DNA of 64,000 bases from a beta proteobacterium MWH-UniP1 (GTDB taxonomy: Bacteria; Pseudomonadota; Gammaproteobacteria; Burkholderiales; Burkholderiaceae_A): the NCBI GenBank assembly GCA_036362785.1, contig CP143625.1, positions 1,923,401-1,987,400 of the forward strand. The letters run 5' to 3'. The notes under the pieces are model-generated. The model was not told the origin of the DNA, did not search any database, and was given only the letters and a program-made list of their open reading frames with translations. Each line of letters begins with the position of its first letter. The stretch's first letter is position 1. Of this stretch, positions 10,324 through 21,630 are shown piece by piece. The position numbers and the translations under genes were made by a program.

Positions 10324-11649
10324 ATGAGTCAGCACCCTTTTACAAACGGCCCCTTAAAAGCATCTGCCTTTACAAGAGACGATACCGGCACCCTTTGCTG
10401 TGAAGGCCGGTCGCTCGCGCAGATTGCGGCCGAATTCGGCACACCCACCTTTGTGTATTCCGAGCGCATGATTGCCAGTGCCTACCAGGCCTTCGCCGAA
10501 CCCGCGACAGCACAACGGGCACTCATTTGTTACGCACTAAAGGCCAACTCCAATCTGGCCATCATTCGCTTACTTGCCAAACAAGGCGCTGGGTTTGACA
10601 TTGTGTCGCTTGGAGAGCTTGAACGCGTGCTTGCAGCAGGTGGCCGTGCCGACCGAATCGTATTTTCCGGCGTGGGGAAAAAACCGGCAGAGATTCGTGC
10701 AGCACTCACGGCTGGCATTAAGTGCATCAATGTTGAGTCTGAAGCGGAGCTTGAGATGGTGTCGCAGGCCGCAGTTGCCCTGGGTCTTTCCGCGCCCATT
10801 TCTCTACGCGTTAATCCAGACATTGATGCAAAAACGCATCCTTATATTTCCACTGGACTAAAAGAAAATAAGTTTGGTATTCCCATGGCCGAGGCGCTGC
10901 GGATCTATCAAAAGGCCATCAGCCTTCCCGGTATTTCGGTACAAGGCATTGATTGCCATATTGGTTCTCAGATCACGACCTTGCAGCCGTTTCTGGATTC
11001 GCTCGATAAAGTCTTGTTGCTCACCGACCAGCTACGGCAAGCCGGTATCGTCATCCACCATCTTGATCTTGGCGGTGGCCTTGGTATTTGCTACGACAAC
11101 GAAACGCCGCCCGCCCCTGCAGAGATGTTAAACGCGCTCTTTGCCCGCATTACGGGCTGGGCCAAAGCCAATCAGATTGCCACACCCGAAATTTTGTTCG
11201 AATTTGGCCGGGCCATTGTTGGCAACGCCGGCGTGCTGCTCACCAGTGTCGAGCTTTTAAAGCCCAGCCCTGAGAAAAACTTTGCCGTGATCGATGCCGC
11301 AATGAATGACCTGATGCGGCCAGCGCTCTATGAAGCTTGGCATGGTGTTGAGCCCGTGAAAACAGGCCCGCACACTTCCGAAGCAAAGCCTTGGGATCTG
11401 GTGGGGCCGGTCTGCGAAAGCGGTGACTGGCTTGCCAAAGACCGTCATCTGGCACTTCAGCAAGGCGATGTGCTTGCCCTGCTATCGGCAGGTGCGTACG
11501 GCATGAGCATGAGTTCCAACTACAACAGCAGGCCTCGGGCAGCAGAAGTGTTGGTGGCGCAAAACGGTGATCTGCATCTCATTCGACGCAGAGAACAGTT
11601 TGAAGATTTAATTGGGCCCGAGCGTATCCCAAACTATTTGCGTGACTGA
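10324..11649 (+). CDS. lysA: Diaminopimelate decarboxylase
   Basis: Last step of lysine synthesis: PLP-dependent decarboxylation of meso-diaminopimelate, cytoplasmic, 441 residues. A PLP lysine lies in CYALKANSN, the glycine-rich DLGGGLGI segment and EFGRAIVGNAG bind the cofactor phosphate, and the catalytic cysteine motif is VCESGDW. AYGMSMSSNYNSRPR near the C-terminus is also typical. Probably co-transcribed with lptM. Its last 16 bases overlap the 3' end of the convergent msrQ gene. Confidence 0.96.
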   Translation: MSQHPFTNGPLKASAFTRDDTGTLCCEGRSLAQIAAEFGTPTFVYSERMIASAYQAFAEPATAQRALICYALKANSNLAIIRLLAKQGAGFDIVSLGELERVLAAGGRADRIVFSGVGKKPAEIRAALTAGIKCINVESEAELEMVSQAAVALGLSAPISLRVNPDIDAKTHPYISTGLKENKFGIPMAEALRIYQKAISLPGISVQGIDCHIGSQITTLQPFLDSLDKVLLLTDQLRQAGIVIHHLDLGGGLGICYDNETPPAPAEMLNALFARITGWAKANQIATPEILFEFGRAIVGNAGVLLTSVELLKPSPEKNFAVIDAAMNDLMRPALYEAWHGVEPVKTGPHTSEAKPWDLVGPVCESGDWLAKDRHLALQQGDVLALLSAGAYGMSMSSNYNSRPRAAEVLVAQNGDLHLIRRREQFEDLIGPERIPNYLRD

Positions 11650-12233
11650 GCCAAGAAAAATCGTGCGGCGAAAAGTCCTGCAATCACCGTGAGGGCAATC
11701 AGCGGGTCTAAGAAATTATTTTTTCCCGCCCGGTGTAAAAAGAAATGCAGGCAAGACAGCAGGGCAACAGCATAGACGGCACGATGTAATTGCTTCCAAC
11801 GGGGACCAAGTGCCCGCATTGATTGTTTGTTGGAAGTGATTGCCAGTGGCACCAGCAGGGCAAAGGCCGTTAGGCCTACCGTCACAAAAGGCCGCTTCAG
11901 GCCGTCTTGCAACACGGCAAACCAGACAAAATCGTGCTCAAAGGCCCAGAAACACAGCAAGTGAACCACCGCGTACGCAAAGGCCCACAGGCCGAGCATG
12001 CGTCGCACGCGAATCAACTCTGGCCAATGCCACCAATGTCGAAGCGGCGTGACGCCCAGCGTGACCAGAAGTAAGACCAGGCACCAAGTGCCCGTGGCCC
12101 GCAATAAAGTCTCCTGGGGATTTGTGCCGAGCTGATTGACAAAAGTGCGCCACACCAAATCCAGCAAAGGCATGGCCGCCAAGCACCAGAGGGCAAACTT
12201 TAATCGGACAATCGGGGCCAACGCAGTCGACAT
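11634..12233 (-). CDS. msrQ: MsrQ, haem-binding membrane subunit of the MsrPQ methionine sulfoxide reductase system
   Basis: Integral membrane b-type cytochrome that passes electrons from the quinone pool or a flavin reductase to periplasmic MsrP. The 199-residue protein has about six hydrophobic segments and conserved histidines (AYAVVHLLCFW, WKQLHRAVYA, CLHFFLHRAGK) suited to haem ligation. It starts 27 bp after the msrP stop on the same strand. Its 3' end overlaps lysA by 16 bases. Confidence 0.93.
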   Translation of the reverse strand: MSTALAPIVRLKFALWCLAAMPLLDLVWRTFVNQLGTNPQETLLRATGTWCLVLLLVTLGVTPLRHWWHWPELIRVRRMLGLWAFAYAVVHLLCFWAFEHDFVWFAVLQDGLKRPFVTVGLTAFALLVPLAITSNKQSMRALGPRWKQLHRAVYAVALLSCLHFFLHRAGKNNFLDPLIALTVIAGLFAARFFLAQSRK

Positions 12234-12260
12234 GGCGGCAACGAGGCCCTGTTGAGTTGG

Positions 12261-13274
12261 TTAATAAAACTTCTTCAGGTCCATGCCCGCGTACATATTA
12301 CCGACGAGATCGGCGTAGCCATTAAAGAGCTGGGTCTTACGGCGGGGGCCAAAAATTCCCATGTTCTCGCCACCAAGCACACGCTCGGACGCCTGTGACC
12401 AGCGCGGGTGAGCAACATCCGGGTTCACGTTGGAATAAAAACCATATTCGTGTGGCGCAGCCAGGCTCCAGCTCGTGCTGGGCTGGGTGTCAGTAAAACG
12501 AATTTTCACAATGGATTTAATGCTTTTAAAGCCGTACTTCCACGGCACGACCAGGCGAATGGGCGCGCCATTTTGTGCTGGCAAAACAGATCCATACATG
12601 CCGAAGGTCAAGAGCGTTAAGGGGTGCTGGGCCTCGTCAAGACGTAATCCCTCTTGGTAGGGCCAACGCAATACGCGCGAGGACAAACCAGGCATCTGTT
12701 TGGAGTCCGCCAGTGTGGTGAATTCAACAAACTTTGCCGACCCAAGCGGCTGCACCTGCCGAATCAATTCAGAAAAAGAGTACCCCACCCAGGGGATCAC
12801 CATCGACCAGCCCTCGACACAACGCAGCCGTGTAATGCGCTCTTCCATCGCGGCGAGCTTGCGTAAGTCGTCGACATCAAACACCCTTGGTTTGGCCACC
12901 ATGCCCTCGACCGATAATTTCCAGGGGGCTGTTTTTAAACGACTCGGTGCATTTTCAAAAGGGTCTTCTTTTTCTAAACCAAACTCATAAAAGTTGTTGT
13001 AACTGGCCGCGTCTTCAAATGGAACAGGCTTTTCCATAAGCGAGTAGCGGCTAGGCTTACCCGGCAATGGACCAAGTTTTACAGGTTTAGATGACGCCAA
13101 AGCGGGAGTGGCGCCCACCGCAGTGGCCAAGGGCACTGCTGCTGCAACCCCTTGGCGAAGCGTGAAGCCCGTAAAGGCCGCGATTAATGAACGTCGTTGC
13201 TCATAAACCGACTGTGGTGTGATTTCTTTGTCTAAATCACTGCCCAGCAGACGGCGACGATCAGAGCGTGCCAT
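12261..13274 (-). CDS. msrP: MsrP, periplasmic molybdopterin methionine sulfoxide reductase
   Basis: Repairs oxidised methionine in periplasmic proteins using a Mo-molybdopterin centre, with electrons from MsrQ. 337 residues. The N-terminus has a twin-arginine type signal (EQRRSLIAAF, then a hydrophobic stretch ending in ALASS), in keeping with folded export by Tat. The Mo-coordinating cysteine is in RLRCVEGWSM. It overlaps the upstream ccsB gene by 14 bases, so the repair genes are physically coupled to the cytochrome c assembly genes. Confidence 0.95.
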   Translation of the reverse strand: MARSDRRRLLGSDLDKEITPQSVYEQRRSLIAAFTGFTLRQGVAAAVPLATAVGATPALASSKPVKLGPLPGKPSRYSLMEKPVPFEDAASYNNFYEFGLEKEDPFENAPSRLKTAPWKLSVEGMVAKPRVFDVDDLRKLAAMEERITRLRCVEGWSMVIPWVGYSFSELIRQVQPLGSAKFVEFTTLADSKQMPGLSSRVLRWPYQEGLRLDEAQHPLTLLTFGMYGSVLPAQNGAPIRLVVPWKYGFKSIKSIVKIRFTDTQPSTSWSLAAPHEYGFYSNVNPDVAHPRWSQASERVLGGENMGIFGPRRKTQLFNGYADLVGNMYAGMDLKKFY

Positions 13275-14571
13275 AGGAATGCAGGCCCGAGAGGAACATG
13301 TTCACACCAAGGAATGCAAAGCCGGTAATCAGCAGGCCCACCAAAGCCCAGTAGGCCGCCACCTGACCACGCAGGCCTTTCATCATGCGCAGATGCAACC
13401 ACGCTGCGTAGTTCAGCCAAACGATGAGTGCCCAGGTTTCTTTCGGGTCCCACTGCCAATACGTGCCCCAAGCCTCTGCAGCCCAGAGGGCACCAAGGAT
13501 GGTGGCGACCGTAAAAAACGCAAAGCCCACCGCAATCGCACGGTACATGACATCGTCGAGAACATCTAATGAAGGCAGCGCATCACCAATGCGACGACGC
13601 AGGGCGACAATAGCGCCCACTAGGCCAGCGGAGATACCAAAGTACAAGGCCCAGTAGTCGGGCAGCCCCGAGCGACGAAATACCAAAGGCTCTGCGCACA
13701 AGAGCACCCCCAGAACAAATAAAGGGGCAAGCTTCCAAGTAGAGCGTGTGTGGGCGTTTTCTTTGATCAGATAGGCAAAGCCGACCATCGCAGCCAGAGA
13801 AAATGTACCGTAACCCACGAAGTTCGCGGGCACATGGATTTTCATCCACCAAGACTGCAACGCAGGCACCAGCGGCTGAATCTCGTGGGCTGAGCGGGCA
13901 CCGATGTACCACAGCAGAAATCCCACTGCCGCCGAAATGATCAACAACACGAAGCCGCCAAGGGCGCGGGTTTTGTAGCGGCCTTCGTAGTAAAGATAAA
14001 ACAAGGCGGTGATCACCGAAAAGAGAATGAAGACCTCGTAGAGGTTGCTAACTGGAATGTGGCCGACGTCTGGACTAATGAGATAAGACTCGTACCAACG
14101 CACCAAGAGGCCAATAAAGCCCATGGCACTTGCAGCCCAAGTCAGCAGGCTACCCATCCAGAGTGCTGTTGCGCCCTTGGATAACAGCCCAACCCAATAC
14201 ACCACTGTGGCCAGCGCAAAGAGTGCGCACATCCAGAGAATGGCGGACTGAGAAGAGAGGAAGTATTTCAATAAGAGATTGGTTTCGGCAGACGCAGAAG
14301 AACCGCCATACATCATGACGGCCGCCACCGATGCAATCGCACAGCCCAAGATGTAGGGCCGCAAGGCCGCCCAGAGGTAGCCCAAAAACACGACACCGGG
14401 TACACAGGCCCAAAGAATCACCAGCTCATAGATATCCATGAAGGACGCGTAACGCTGAGTGGCAAATGCCGCCCCCAGGCCAGCAATCAGTCCGATGCCC
14501 AGATCACGCAGACCCCACTTGCGTGCCGAGGCACTGGGGTCCGACGAAAGATTCGTAGCTAAAGTGTTCAT
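13261..14571 (-). CDS. ccsB: System II cytochrome c biogenesis protein CcsB/ResC (haem handling)
   Basis: Polytopic inner-membrane protein that, with ResB, brings haem to the periplasmic side and attaches it to apocytochrome c. 436 residues, with many hydrophobic segments. The tryptophan-rich WWD-type motif WGTYWQWDPKETW, near residue 370, is diagnostic, and conserved histidines flank it. It follows resB by 28 bp and overlaps msrP at its 3' end. Naming varies (ccsA/ccsB/resC) between organisms. Confidence 0.93.
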   Translation of the reverse strand: MNTLATNLSSDPSASARKWGLRDLGIGLIAGLGAAFATQRYASFMDIYELVILWACVPGVVFLGYLWAALRPYILGCAIASVAAVMMYGGSSASAETNLLLKYFLSSQSAILWMCALFALATVVYWVGLLSKGATALWMGSLLTWAASAMGFIGLLVRWYESYLISPDVGHIPVSNLYEVFILFSVITALFYLYYEGRYKTRALGGFVLLIISAAVGFLLWYIGARSAHEIQPLVPALQSWWMKIHVPANFVGYGTFSLAAMVGFAYLIKENAHTRSTWKLAPLFVLGVLLCAEPLVFRRSGLPDYWALYFGISAGLVGAIVALRRRIGDALPSLDVLDDVMYRAIAVGFAFFTVATILGALWAAEAWGTYWQWDPKETWALIVWLNYAAWLHLRMMKGLRGQVAAYWALVGLLITGFAFLGVNMFLSGLHSYGTL

Positions 14572-14599
14572 GACTCAGGCGTCTCCTGCTAAATGCTTT

Positions 14600-16735
14600 T
14601 TACACGGTGTTATTCGATTTGACCGCAACGGTACTTCCCAATTGCTCTGTGACCTGACTTAAAGACGAAAATTCCTTTTGGAAATCCATGGTGAGACGGG
14701 GTGTGGAAGCGGCCAATTTCAACGTGGTGCGATCCCCATTGGGACTGAGCCAAATCCAGATCCGACGCTCCTGGATGTAGAGCATCGCGAAGATGCCCAA
14801 AGTAAGCAACAAACACCCCAGGTAGACGGTGGTCTTGCCGGGAGAGCGGGTGACCTGAAACACGCTGGCCTTGACCTCTTCAAACTCTTTTAGGGACACC
14901 AACATTGGCGCTCCAAAGAGTTGGGCGTCGCTGACCGCAGTCAAGGAGAGCTGGGCAAACTGCATGTTCTCGTCGTTTCTGGGCAGTGCCGGCAGGCCGT
15001 CTTTTACCCGGGCCTGTTGCCAGACTTCCCAGAAAGACCCGGCCAAAAGCCTGAGCACGACCTCGGCAGCCCGTTCGCGCTCGGCTTCGGGAACGGTGCT
15101 TTCCAGGATCCGGCCAAGCCCGTCAATCCCCCCTTCGGCGACCGCCGTTAGCGCCTTTTCTGCGCTTTCGGCCAAGGCACCCGAGACACCCGCCGGCGCC
15201 GAGCGGTCAGCAAATCGTTTGGCTGCAATTTTCCGAACGGCGGGATCGGTGAGCGCAGCCCGTATCCGCATGAATTCGTCGAGACTGTCTTTGGCATCTG
15301 CAGGGATGCGCAGGTACTTAAATTGCTCGTCTGGCGAGTTGCGAACCCCTGCTAAAAATACCCGAACCCCCTCAAGTTCAACCGGCAGCATGTAGGTATG
15401 AAACTCACGGGCTTGCCCGCTTTGATCGCGCAGCTTGTAGTTGATCGAGGGGCCGACATTACGGAGTGTGTTGGCCTTGTTGGTATTGACCGCGGGAGAC
15501 AACACCGTGGACACATGTTTTTGAAATGGGTCTTCCGTGGCCGCGTTGTCGGTCGGTCCCCCCATGTTTTCGACATTGATGGCCTTAAAACCAGAGATTT
15601 CCAAAGAAATGTTCTGAGTGGAATTGCGCAATCCGATGGATTGGCCCACGTTAATGTCAATTGGCAGTGGATTACGCAGCGGGCCCATCATTGGGTAGGC
15701 CGCAAGTTTTAACTTCGATCCGCCATCGTCAAAGCTTGATTGGTAGATGGCAATGCCACGGTGAATCAAAGGCTTGTTCACCTCGATCGTGGCCGCCTTT
15801 TCTTCACCGGTTGCTTTGTCTTTCAGGACAACATCGCTGGCAAATAACTTCGGCATGCCTGTGGGGTAGTACTCAATCCGAAACTTGTTTAAGTGCAGCT
15901 CAAATGGCAAATCTAAGAGCAAAGCCCCATCGCCTTGCGGCACAACGGCCACATCAACGGTTGCCCCCTCTGGCACGAGTGAGTTGGCACGATAGGTCGG
16001 CGTGCTCACAGGAAGTCTTGCGCTTGCGGGCACCTCGTTACCACCAAAGGTGGCCATTTGTAATGGCTTTTTATCCCACCACCATGCGGCTGCTTTCAGT
16101 GGCAGTTCGCTATCTAAAAGCCCCCCAAGAGAGATCACCACAATCGAGAGGTGGGCGGCAATGTAACCAAAGCGGTTCGACGTGCCCTTGCGGGCGACCA
16201 ACACCGGCTGGTTGGCGGATTCGGCCCCGGTTGCCTGACGCAACTTGTAGCCACGGCTTTCTAAAAATTTTCCAAGACTAGCAACAGCGCCTGTCGCGTT
16301 TGCTGGTGCGACATCGACCGCGACACGATGCTTAAATGCAGGGAACGTGGTGTCACGGACTTTTTCGCGCCAGGAGCGCGAGTCCTTTAACATTTTTGGT
16401 GTGTTGCGGATCAGGCACAAGCTGGTCGAAACCAACATCAGGCCCATGATCACCAAAAACCATGGTGCGTTGTAGACACGAAACACATCGAGCGCCGCTA
16501 ATACTTCTGCCCAGAACGCGCCAAACTGATTCACGTAATTGATGGGTGCCGCGTTTTGTGAAACGACAGTACCAATCGCACTGGCGATACACACCACCAT
16601 TAGGGCAGAAATCGCAAACCGCATAGAGCTCAACAGCTCTACGGTGTCGTCGATCCAGCGGCGATTTGTCGACAGCTCAATGCCGTGAGTCGATTGCGGC
16701 GCCGGCGGGAGATCAGAAGGTTGTGGATTGCTCAT
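14600..16735 (-). CDS. resB: System II cytochrome c biogenesis protein ResB/Ccs1
   Basis: Membrane partner of CcsB in haem attachment to c-type cytochromes. 711 residues, with hydrophobic segments near the N-terminus (SSMRFAISALMVVCIASAIG and the FLVIMGLMLVSTSLCLI region), another around residues 190-210, a large periplasmic domain, and a last membrane segment near the C-terminus (TVYLGCLLLTLGIFAMLYIQ). First gene of a resB-ccsB-msrP-msrQ run. Cytochrome c4, a substrate for this machinery, is encoded just upstream behind a terminator. Confidence 0.93.
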   Translation of the reverse strand: MSNPQPSDLPPAPQSTHGIELSTNRRWIDDTVELLSSMRFAISALMVVCIASAIGTVVSQNAAPINYVNQFGAFWAEVLAALDVFRVYNAPWFLVIMGLMLVSTSLCLIRNTPKMLKDSRSWREKVRDTTFPAFKHRVAVDVAPANATGAVASLGKFLESRGYKLRQATGAESANQPVLVARKGTSNRFGYIAAHLSIVVISLGGLLDSELPLKAAAWWWDKKPLQMATFGGNEVPASARLPVSTPTYRANSLVPEGATVDVAVVPQGDGALLLDLPFELHLNKFRIEYYPTGMPKLFASDVVLKDKATGEEKAATIEVNKPLIHRGIAIYQSSFDDGGSKLKLAAYPMMGPLRNPLPIDINVGQSIGLRNSTQNISLEISGFKAINVENMGGPTDNAATEDPFQKHVSTVLSPAVNTNKANTLRNVGPSINYKLRDQSGQAREFHTYMLPVELEGVRVFLAGVRNSPDEQFKYLRIPADAKDSLDEFMRIRAALTDPAVRKIAAKRFADRSAPAGVSGALAESAEKALTAVAEGGIDGLGRILESTVPEAERERAAEVVLRLLAGSFWEVWQQARVKDGLPALPRNDENMQFAQLSLTAVSDAQLFGAPMLVSLKEFEEVKASVFQVTRSPGKTTVYLGCLLLTLGIFAMLYIQERRIWIWLSPNGDRTTLKLAASTPRLTMDFQKEFSSLSQVTEQLGSTVAVKSNNTV

Positions 16736-16764
16736 AGACGTTGGGGCGGTGTGGCCTCTTGCTC

Positions 16765-16805
16765 AGAAAACAAAGACGCCCCTGGGTGAGCAACCGGGGC
16801 GTCTT
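16765..16805 (-). terminator. Rho-independent terminator after cytochrome c4
   Basis: A perfect 10-bp inverted repeat (AAGACGCCCC at 16773-16782 and GGGGCGTCTT at 16796-16805) with a 13-base loop. On the minus strand it is followed by a T-rich stretch (TGTTTTC). It lies between the cytochrome c4 stop and the resB start, so resB should have its own promoter or depend on read-through. Confidence 0.8.
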
Positions 16806-16820
16806 GTGGATCAAACTGAA

Positions 16821-17525
16821 TTAACGCAGCGAGGCGATGTATTCAGACACCGCTGCGATATCGGACTCTGACATCTTTCCAGCAATGGTCATCATCTGAG
16901 CGCTGTTTTTGCGCTGACCAAGACGGAAGTTGTTCAGCGTGCCCTCGGTGTACTCGGGGTGCTGCCCAGCAAATCTGGGGTATTGGGCACCAATACCCGC
17001 ACCGTTAGGGCTGTGGCAGCCAGCGCATGCTGGCACACCTTTTTCGGGAAGCCCGGCGCGATAAATCTTTTCGCCCACTGCCAGCAACTCTTTGCGTTTT
17101 GGCGACACTGGTTTCGGTGTCTGTTGTGAATAATACGCAGCAAGATTGGCGATGTCGTCTGGCGTTAGCATTGCTGCAAAACCGGCCATCACCGCGTTCT
17201 CGCGCTCAGCCACTTTTGCACCAGGTTTAACGCGGAAGTTGTGTAACTGTTTTTCTAAGTAGGCAGCATGCTGGCCTGCCAGAATTGGGTTCTGAGGAAT
17301 CATGCTGTTGCCATCGGGCATATGACAGGCGGCACAGACTGCCGCAGCGGTGGCTTTACCCTTGGCCAAGTCGACTACCTTTTTGGCGGGCGCAGGCTCT
17401 GCCGCTGAAACAGGCGCGACCATCATAAACGAGGCTGCGGCGGCAGCCACGGTCAATAGCTTTCGGCCCATTGCGGCAGACTTTGATAAACGGCTTAGAG
17501 AAAGCATGTCAAACTGGCAACGCAT
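16821..17525 (-). CDS. Dihaem cytochrome c4
   Basis: Exported electron carrier with two class I c-type haem domains: CAACH and, about 100 residues later, CAGCH, each with a downstream methionine ligand region. It probably delivers electrons to a terminal oxidase. 234 residues with a signal peptide ending near VSAAEP. The frame is open far upstream, but GGGAG at 17531-17535 lies five bases before the ATG at 17523-17525, so I use that start. It is divergent from engB (55 bp apart). Its product needs the ResB/CcsB machinery encoded next. Confidence 0.92.
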   Translation of the reverse strand: MRCQFDMLSLSRLSKSAAMGRKLLTVAAAAASFMMVAPVSAAEPAPAKKVVDLAKGKATAAAVCAACHMPDGNSMIPQNPILAGQHAAYLEKQLHNFRVKPGAKVAERENAVMAGFAAMLTPDDIANLAAYYSQQTPKPVSPKRKELLAVGEKIYRAGLPEKGVPACAGCHSPNGAGIGAQYPRFAGQHPEYTEGTLNNFRLGQRKNSAQMMTIAGKMSESDIAAVSEYIASLR

Positions 17526-17580
17526 AATTACTCCCGGCATATTTATTAATCGGTCTATTTTAGTCGAGTCCTTATCCCAC

Positions 17581-19399
<1,819 letters not shown>

Positions 19400-19431
19400 G
19401 ATTTTAGTTTCAACAAGTTCTCGCTTGCTTA

Positions 19432-20055
19432 ATGAGTAACGATATGCCCGATACCATCGCGCCACTTCGTCAGTTTGTTCTCGATGCCACCCGAATCGTC
19501 TCGGAGTACTCCCTTGAGTCCGAGATCATCTCGGCAATAAAGATGCCGCTTGCCCAATTGATTGAGCGGGATGATTGGCTTCCCGATGCATTTGCCAAAC
19601 CCCACCCACAGTACTACCAGCAGTACTTGTTGTACTGTGACCCGCAGGAGCGCTTCTCGGTACAAAGTTTTGTATGGGGCCCCGGACAATCCACACCGAT
19701 TCATAACCACACGGTGTGGGGCTTAGTCGGGGTGCTACGTGGCGCTGAACTCTGTCAGCGCTATCAACGTGATGCACGTGGTGTGGTGAGTAAAGATGGC
19801 CCCAGCGTCATGCTCAAGGCCAAAGAAATTGATGCTGTGTCGCCCGCTATTGGCGATCTGCATACGGTTGCCAATGCCCTCACGGACCGACCATCGATCA
19901 GTATCCACGTCTACGGAAAAAACATTGGCAACACGATTCGCGGAGTCTTCAAAGAGGGCAGTAGCGAAGAGAAAGCGTTTGTCTCGGGCTACTCAAGCGA
20001 TGTGGTTCCCAACCTGTGGAATCAGGCTGACGAGATACGCGCGCGTTTAAATTGA
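19432..20055 (+). CDS. Thiol dioxygenase of the cysteine/3-mercaptopropionate dioxygenase family
   Basis: Cupin iron enzyme that oxidises a small thiol to its sulfinate using O2. 207 residues. Iron ligands are His91 and His93 in the G-x5-H-x-H motif (GQSTPIHNH) and His144 (GDLHTVAN); the outer His/Tyr pair is in SIHVYG. At the position where cysteine dioxygenases have a substrate-binding arginine, this protein has glutamine (PQYYQQYLL, residues 63-64), as in bacterial 3-mercaptopropionate dioxygenases, so I lean to that substrate. It follows hemB by 32 bp and is ended by the bidirectional terminator at 20127-20156. Confidence 0.85.
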   Translation: MSNDMPDTIAPLRQFVLDATRIVSEYSLESEIISAIKMPLAQLIERDDWLPDAFAKPHPQYYQQYLLYCDPQERFSVQSFVWGPGQSTPIHNHTVWGLVGVLRGAELCQRYQRDARGVVSKDGPSVMLKAKEIDAVSPAIGDLHTVANALTDRPSISIHVYGKNIGNTIRGVFKEGSSEEKAFVSGYSSDVVPNLWNQADEIRARLN

Positions 20056-20126
20056 TCAATACGCCCCAGCAGGCCGGGTTTGCGTAAAACTCCAGAATTG
20101 CGTCTCAATGAGCACCGACAAAAATG

Positions 20127-20156
20127 AAAAAAGCCAGATGGGAATCTGGCTTTTTT
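20127..20156. terminator. Bidirectional rho-independent terminator
   Basis: A-run, GCCAGAT (20133-20139), loop GGGA, ATCTGGC (20144-20150), six T. The symmetry allows it to end both the plus-strand hemB/dioxygenase transcript and the minus-strand alpha operon after rplQ. Confidence 0.9.
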
Positions 20157-20205
20157 ACTGTCGCATCGCGTGGTTAGACGGATGCGAGAAACACAGACTG
20201 CGTAT

Positions 20206-20601
20206 TTAAGCAGCCTTTTCCGTGTCGACTGCCTCGGTCACTTCGGGGCGATCTACCAACTCCATGAGGGCCATCGGCGCGTTGTCACCGGCACGGAAAC
20301 CAAACTTCAGGATCCGGCAGTAGCCGCCTGGACGCGTGGCGTAACGGGGGCCGATTTCTGCAAAGAGCTTGCCCACCATCTCGCGGTCACGCAGACGATC
20401 AAAGGCAAGACGACGGTTGGCCAGGGTTGGGGTTTTGCCCATCGTGATGAGCGGCTCCACAACGCGACGCAACTCCTTTGCCTTGGGCAGAGTGGTTTTG
20501 ATCGCCTCGTGGCGCAACAGTGCATTGGCCATGTTGCGGAACATCGCCAAGCGATGGCTAGAGGTTCGGTTGAGTTTGCGTAATCCGAGACGGTGACGCA
20601 T
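20206..20601 (-). CDS. rplQ: 50S ribosomal protein L17
   Basis: 131 residues, beginning [23 protein letters not shown], the standard L17 N-terminus, and with the usual short acidic tail. Lines the outer side of the exit tunnel in the large subunit. It is the last gene of the alpha operon, 36 bp after rpoA and before the terminator at 20127-20156. Confidence 0.97.
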   Translation of the reverse strand: MRHRLGLRKLNRTSSHRLAMFRNMANALLRHEAIKTTLPKAKELRRVVEPLITMGKTPTLANRRLAFDRLRDREMVGKLFAEIGPRYATRPGGYCRILKFGFRAGDNAPMALMELVDRPEVTEAVDTEKAA

Positions 20602-20637
20602 GGGTATTCTCCTTAATTCTTCGCGGGTAAACGCGTA

Positions 20638-21612
20638 TTAACGGTCAAGACCTGCGGGTGGCCAGTTCTCGAGCTTCATGCCGAGCGTCAGGCCACGGGA
20701 TGCCAGGACTTCTTTGATTTCATTGAGCGATTTACGACCCAGATTGGGGGTCTTCAACAGCTCATTTTCGGTGCGCTGAATCAGGTCACCGATGTAATAG
20801 ATGCTCTCGGCCTTCAGGCAGTTGGCTGAGCGCACGGTCAGCTCCAAGTCGTCGACCGGACGCAACAGCATCGGATCTACGCTGGCACCACGGCCCACTT
20901 CAGCGACCTGTTCACCACCCTCGAGCGCGGCAAACACCGACAGCTGATCCACCAGGATTCGAGCGGCACGACGCACGGCGTCTTCCGGATTGATCACGCC
21001 GTTGGTCTGTACTTCAATGACCAGGCGGTCCAAGTCGGTACGTTGCTCCACACGGGCGCTCTCAACGGTGTAGCTCACGCGACGAATTGGTGAGAACGAG
21101 GCGTCTAACACGATACGGCCAATGGCGCGGCTGGTGTCGTCTGACAGCTGACGCAGGGTGCCTGGCACATAGCCACGGCCTTTTTCAACACGGACCTGGA
21201 GCTCCAGTTTGGTGTTGTCAGAAACGTGGGCCAACACGTGGTCGGGATTGATGACTTTGACATCGTGTGGCAGATCAAAGTCAGATGCCTTGACCACGCC
21301 ACCGCCTTGCTTGCGCAGGGAGATCAGCACGTCGTTGCGGCCTTCGAGGTCGAAGACCACGCCTTTTAGGTTTAACAAAAGATCAACAACGTCTTCCTGC
21401 ACGCCTTCGATCGTGGAGTACTCGTGCACGACACCAGCGATTTGAACTTCCGTTGGCGCAAAGCCTTCCATAGAGGACAGCAGTACGCGACGCAGGGCGT
21501 TACCCAGGGTGTGGCCAAAGCCCCGCTCAAACGGTTCCATGATGATTTTGGCCGAGTTGTTGCCAGTCGGTTCAACTTCAATAATGCGCGGCTTAAGAAA
21601 TGCTGTTTGCAT
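20638..21612 (-). CDS. rpoA: DNA-directed RNA polymerase subunit alpha
   Basis: 324 residues. The N-terminal domain ([17 protein letters not shown]) drives dimerisation and beta/beta' assembly. The C-terminal domain (from about residue 245, including [17 protein letters not shown] and [16 protein letters not shown]) binds UP elements and activators. I use the ATG at 21610-21612 (MQTAFLKPR), which matches the family; five upstream residues in the open frame are not needed. It lies between rpsD and rplQ, as usual. Confidence 0.97.
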   Translation of the reverse strand: MQTAFLKPRIIEVEPTGNNSAKIIMEPFERGFGHTLGNALRRVLLSSMEGFAPTEVQIAGVVHEYSTIEGVQEDVVDLLLNLKGVVFDLEGRNDVLISLRKQGGGVVKASDFDLPHDVKVINPDHVLAHVSDNTKLELQVRVEKGRGYVPGTLRQLSDDTSRAIGRIVLDASFSPIRRVSYTVESARVEQRTDLDRLVIEVQTNGVINPEDAVRRAARILVDQLSVFAALEGGEQVAEVGRGASVDPMLLRPVDDLELTVRSANCLKAESIYYIGDLIQRTENELLKTPNLGRKSLNEIKEVLASRGLTLGMKLENWPPAGLDR

Positions 21613-21630
21613 AAGAATCCTTCGCAATGA

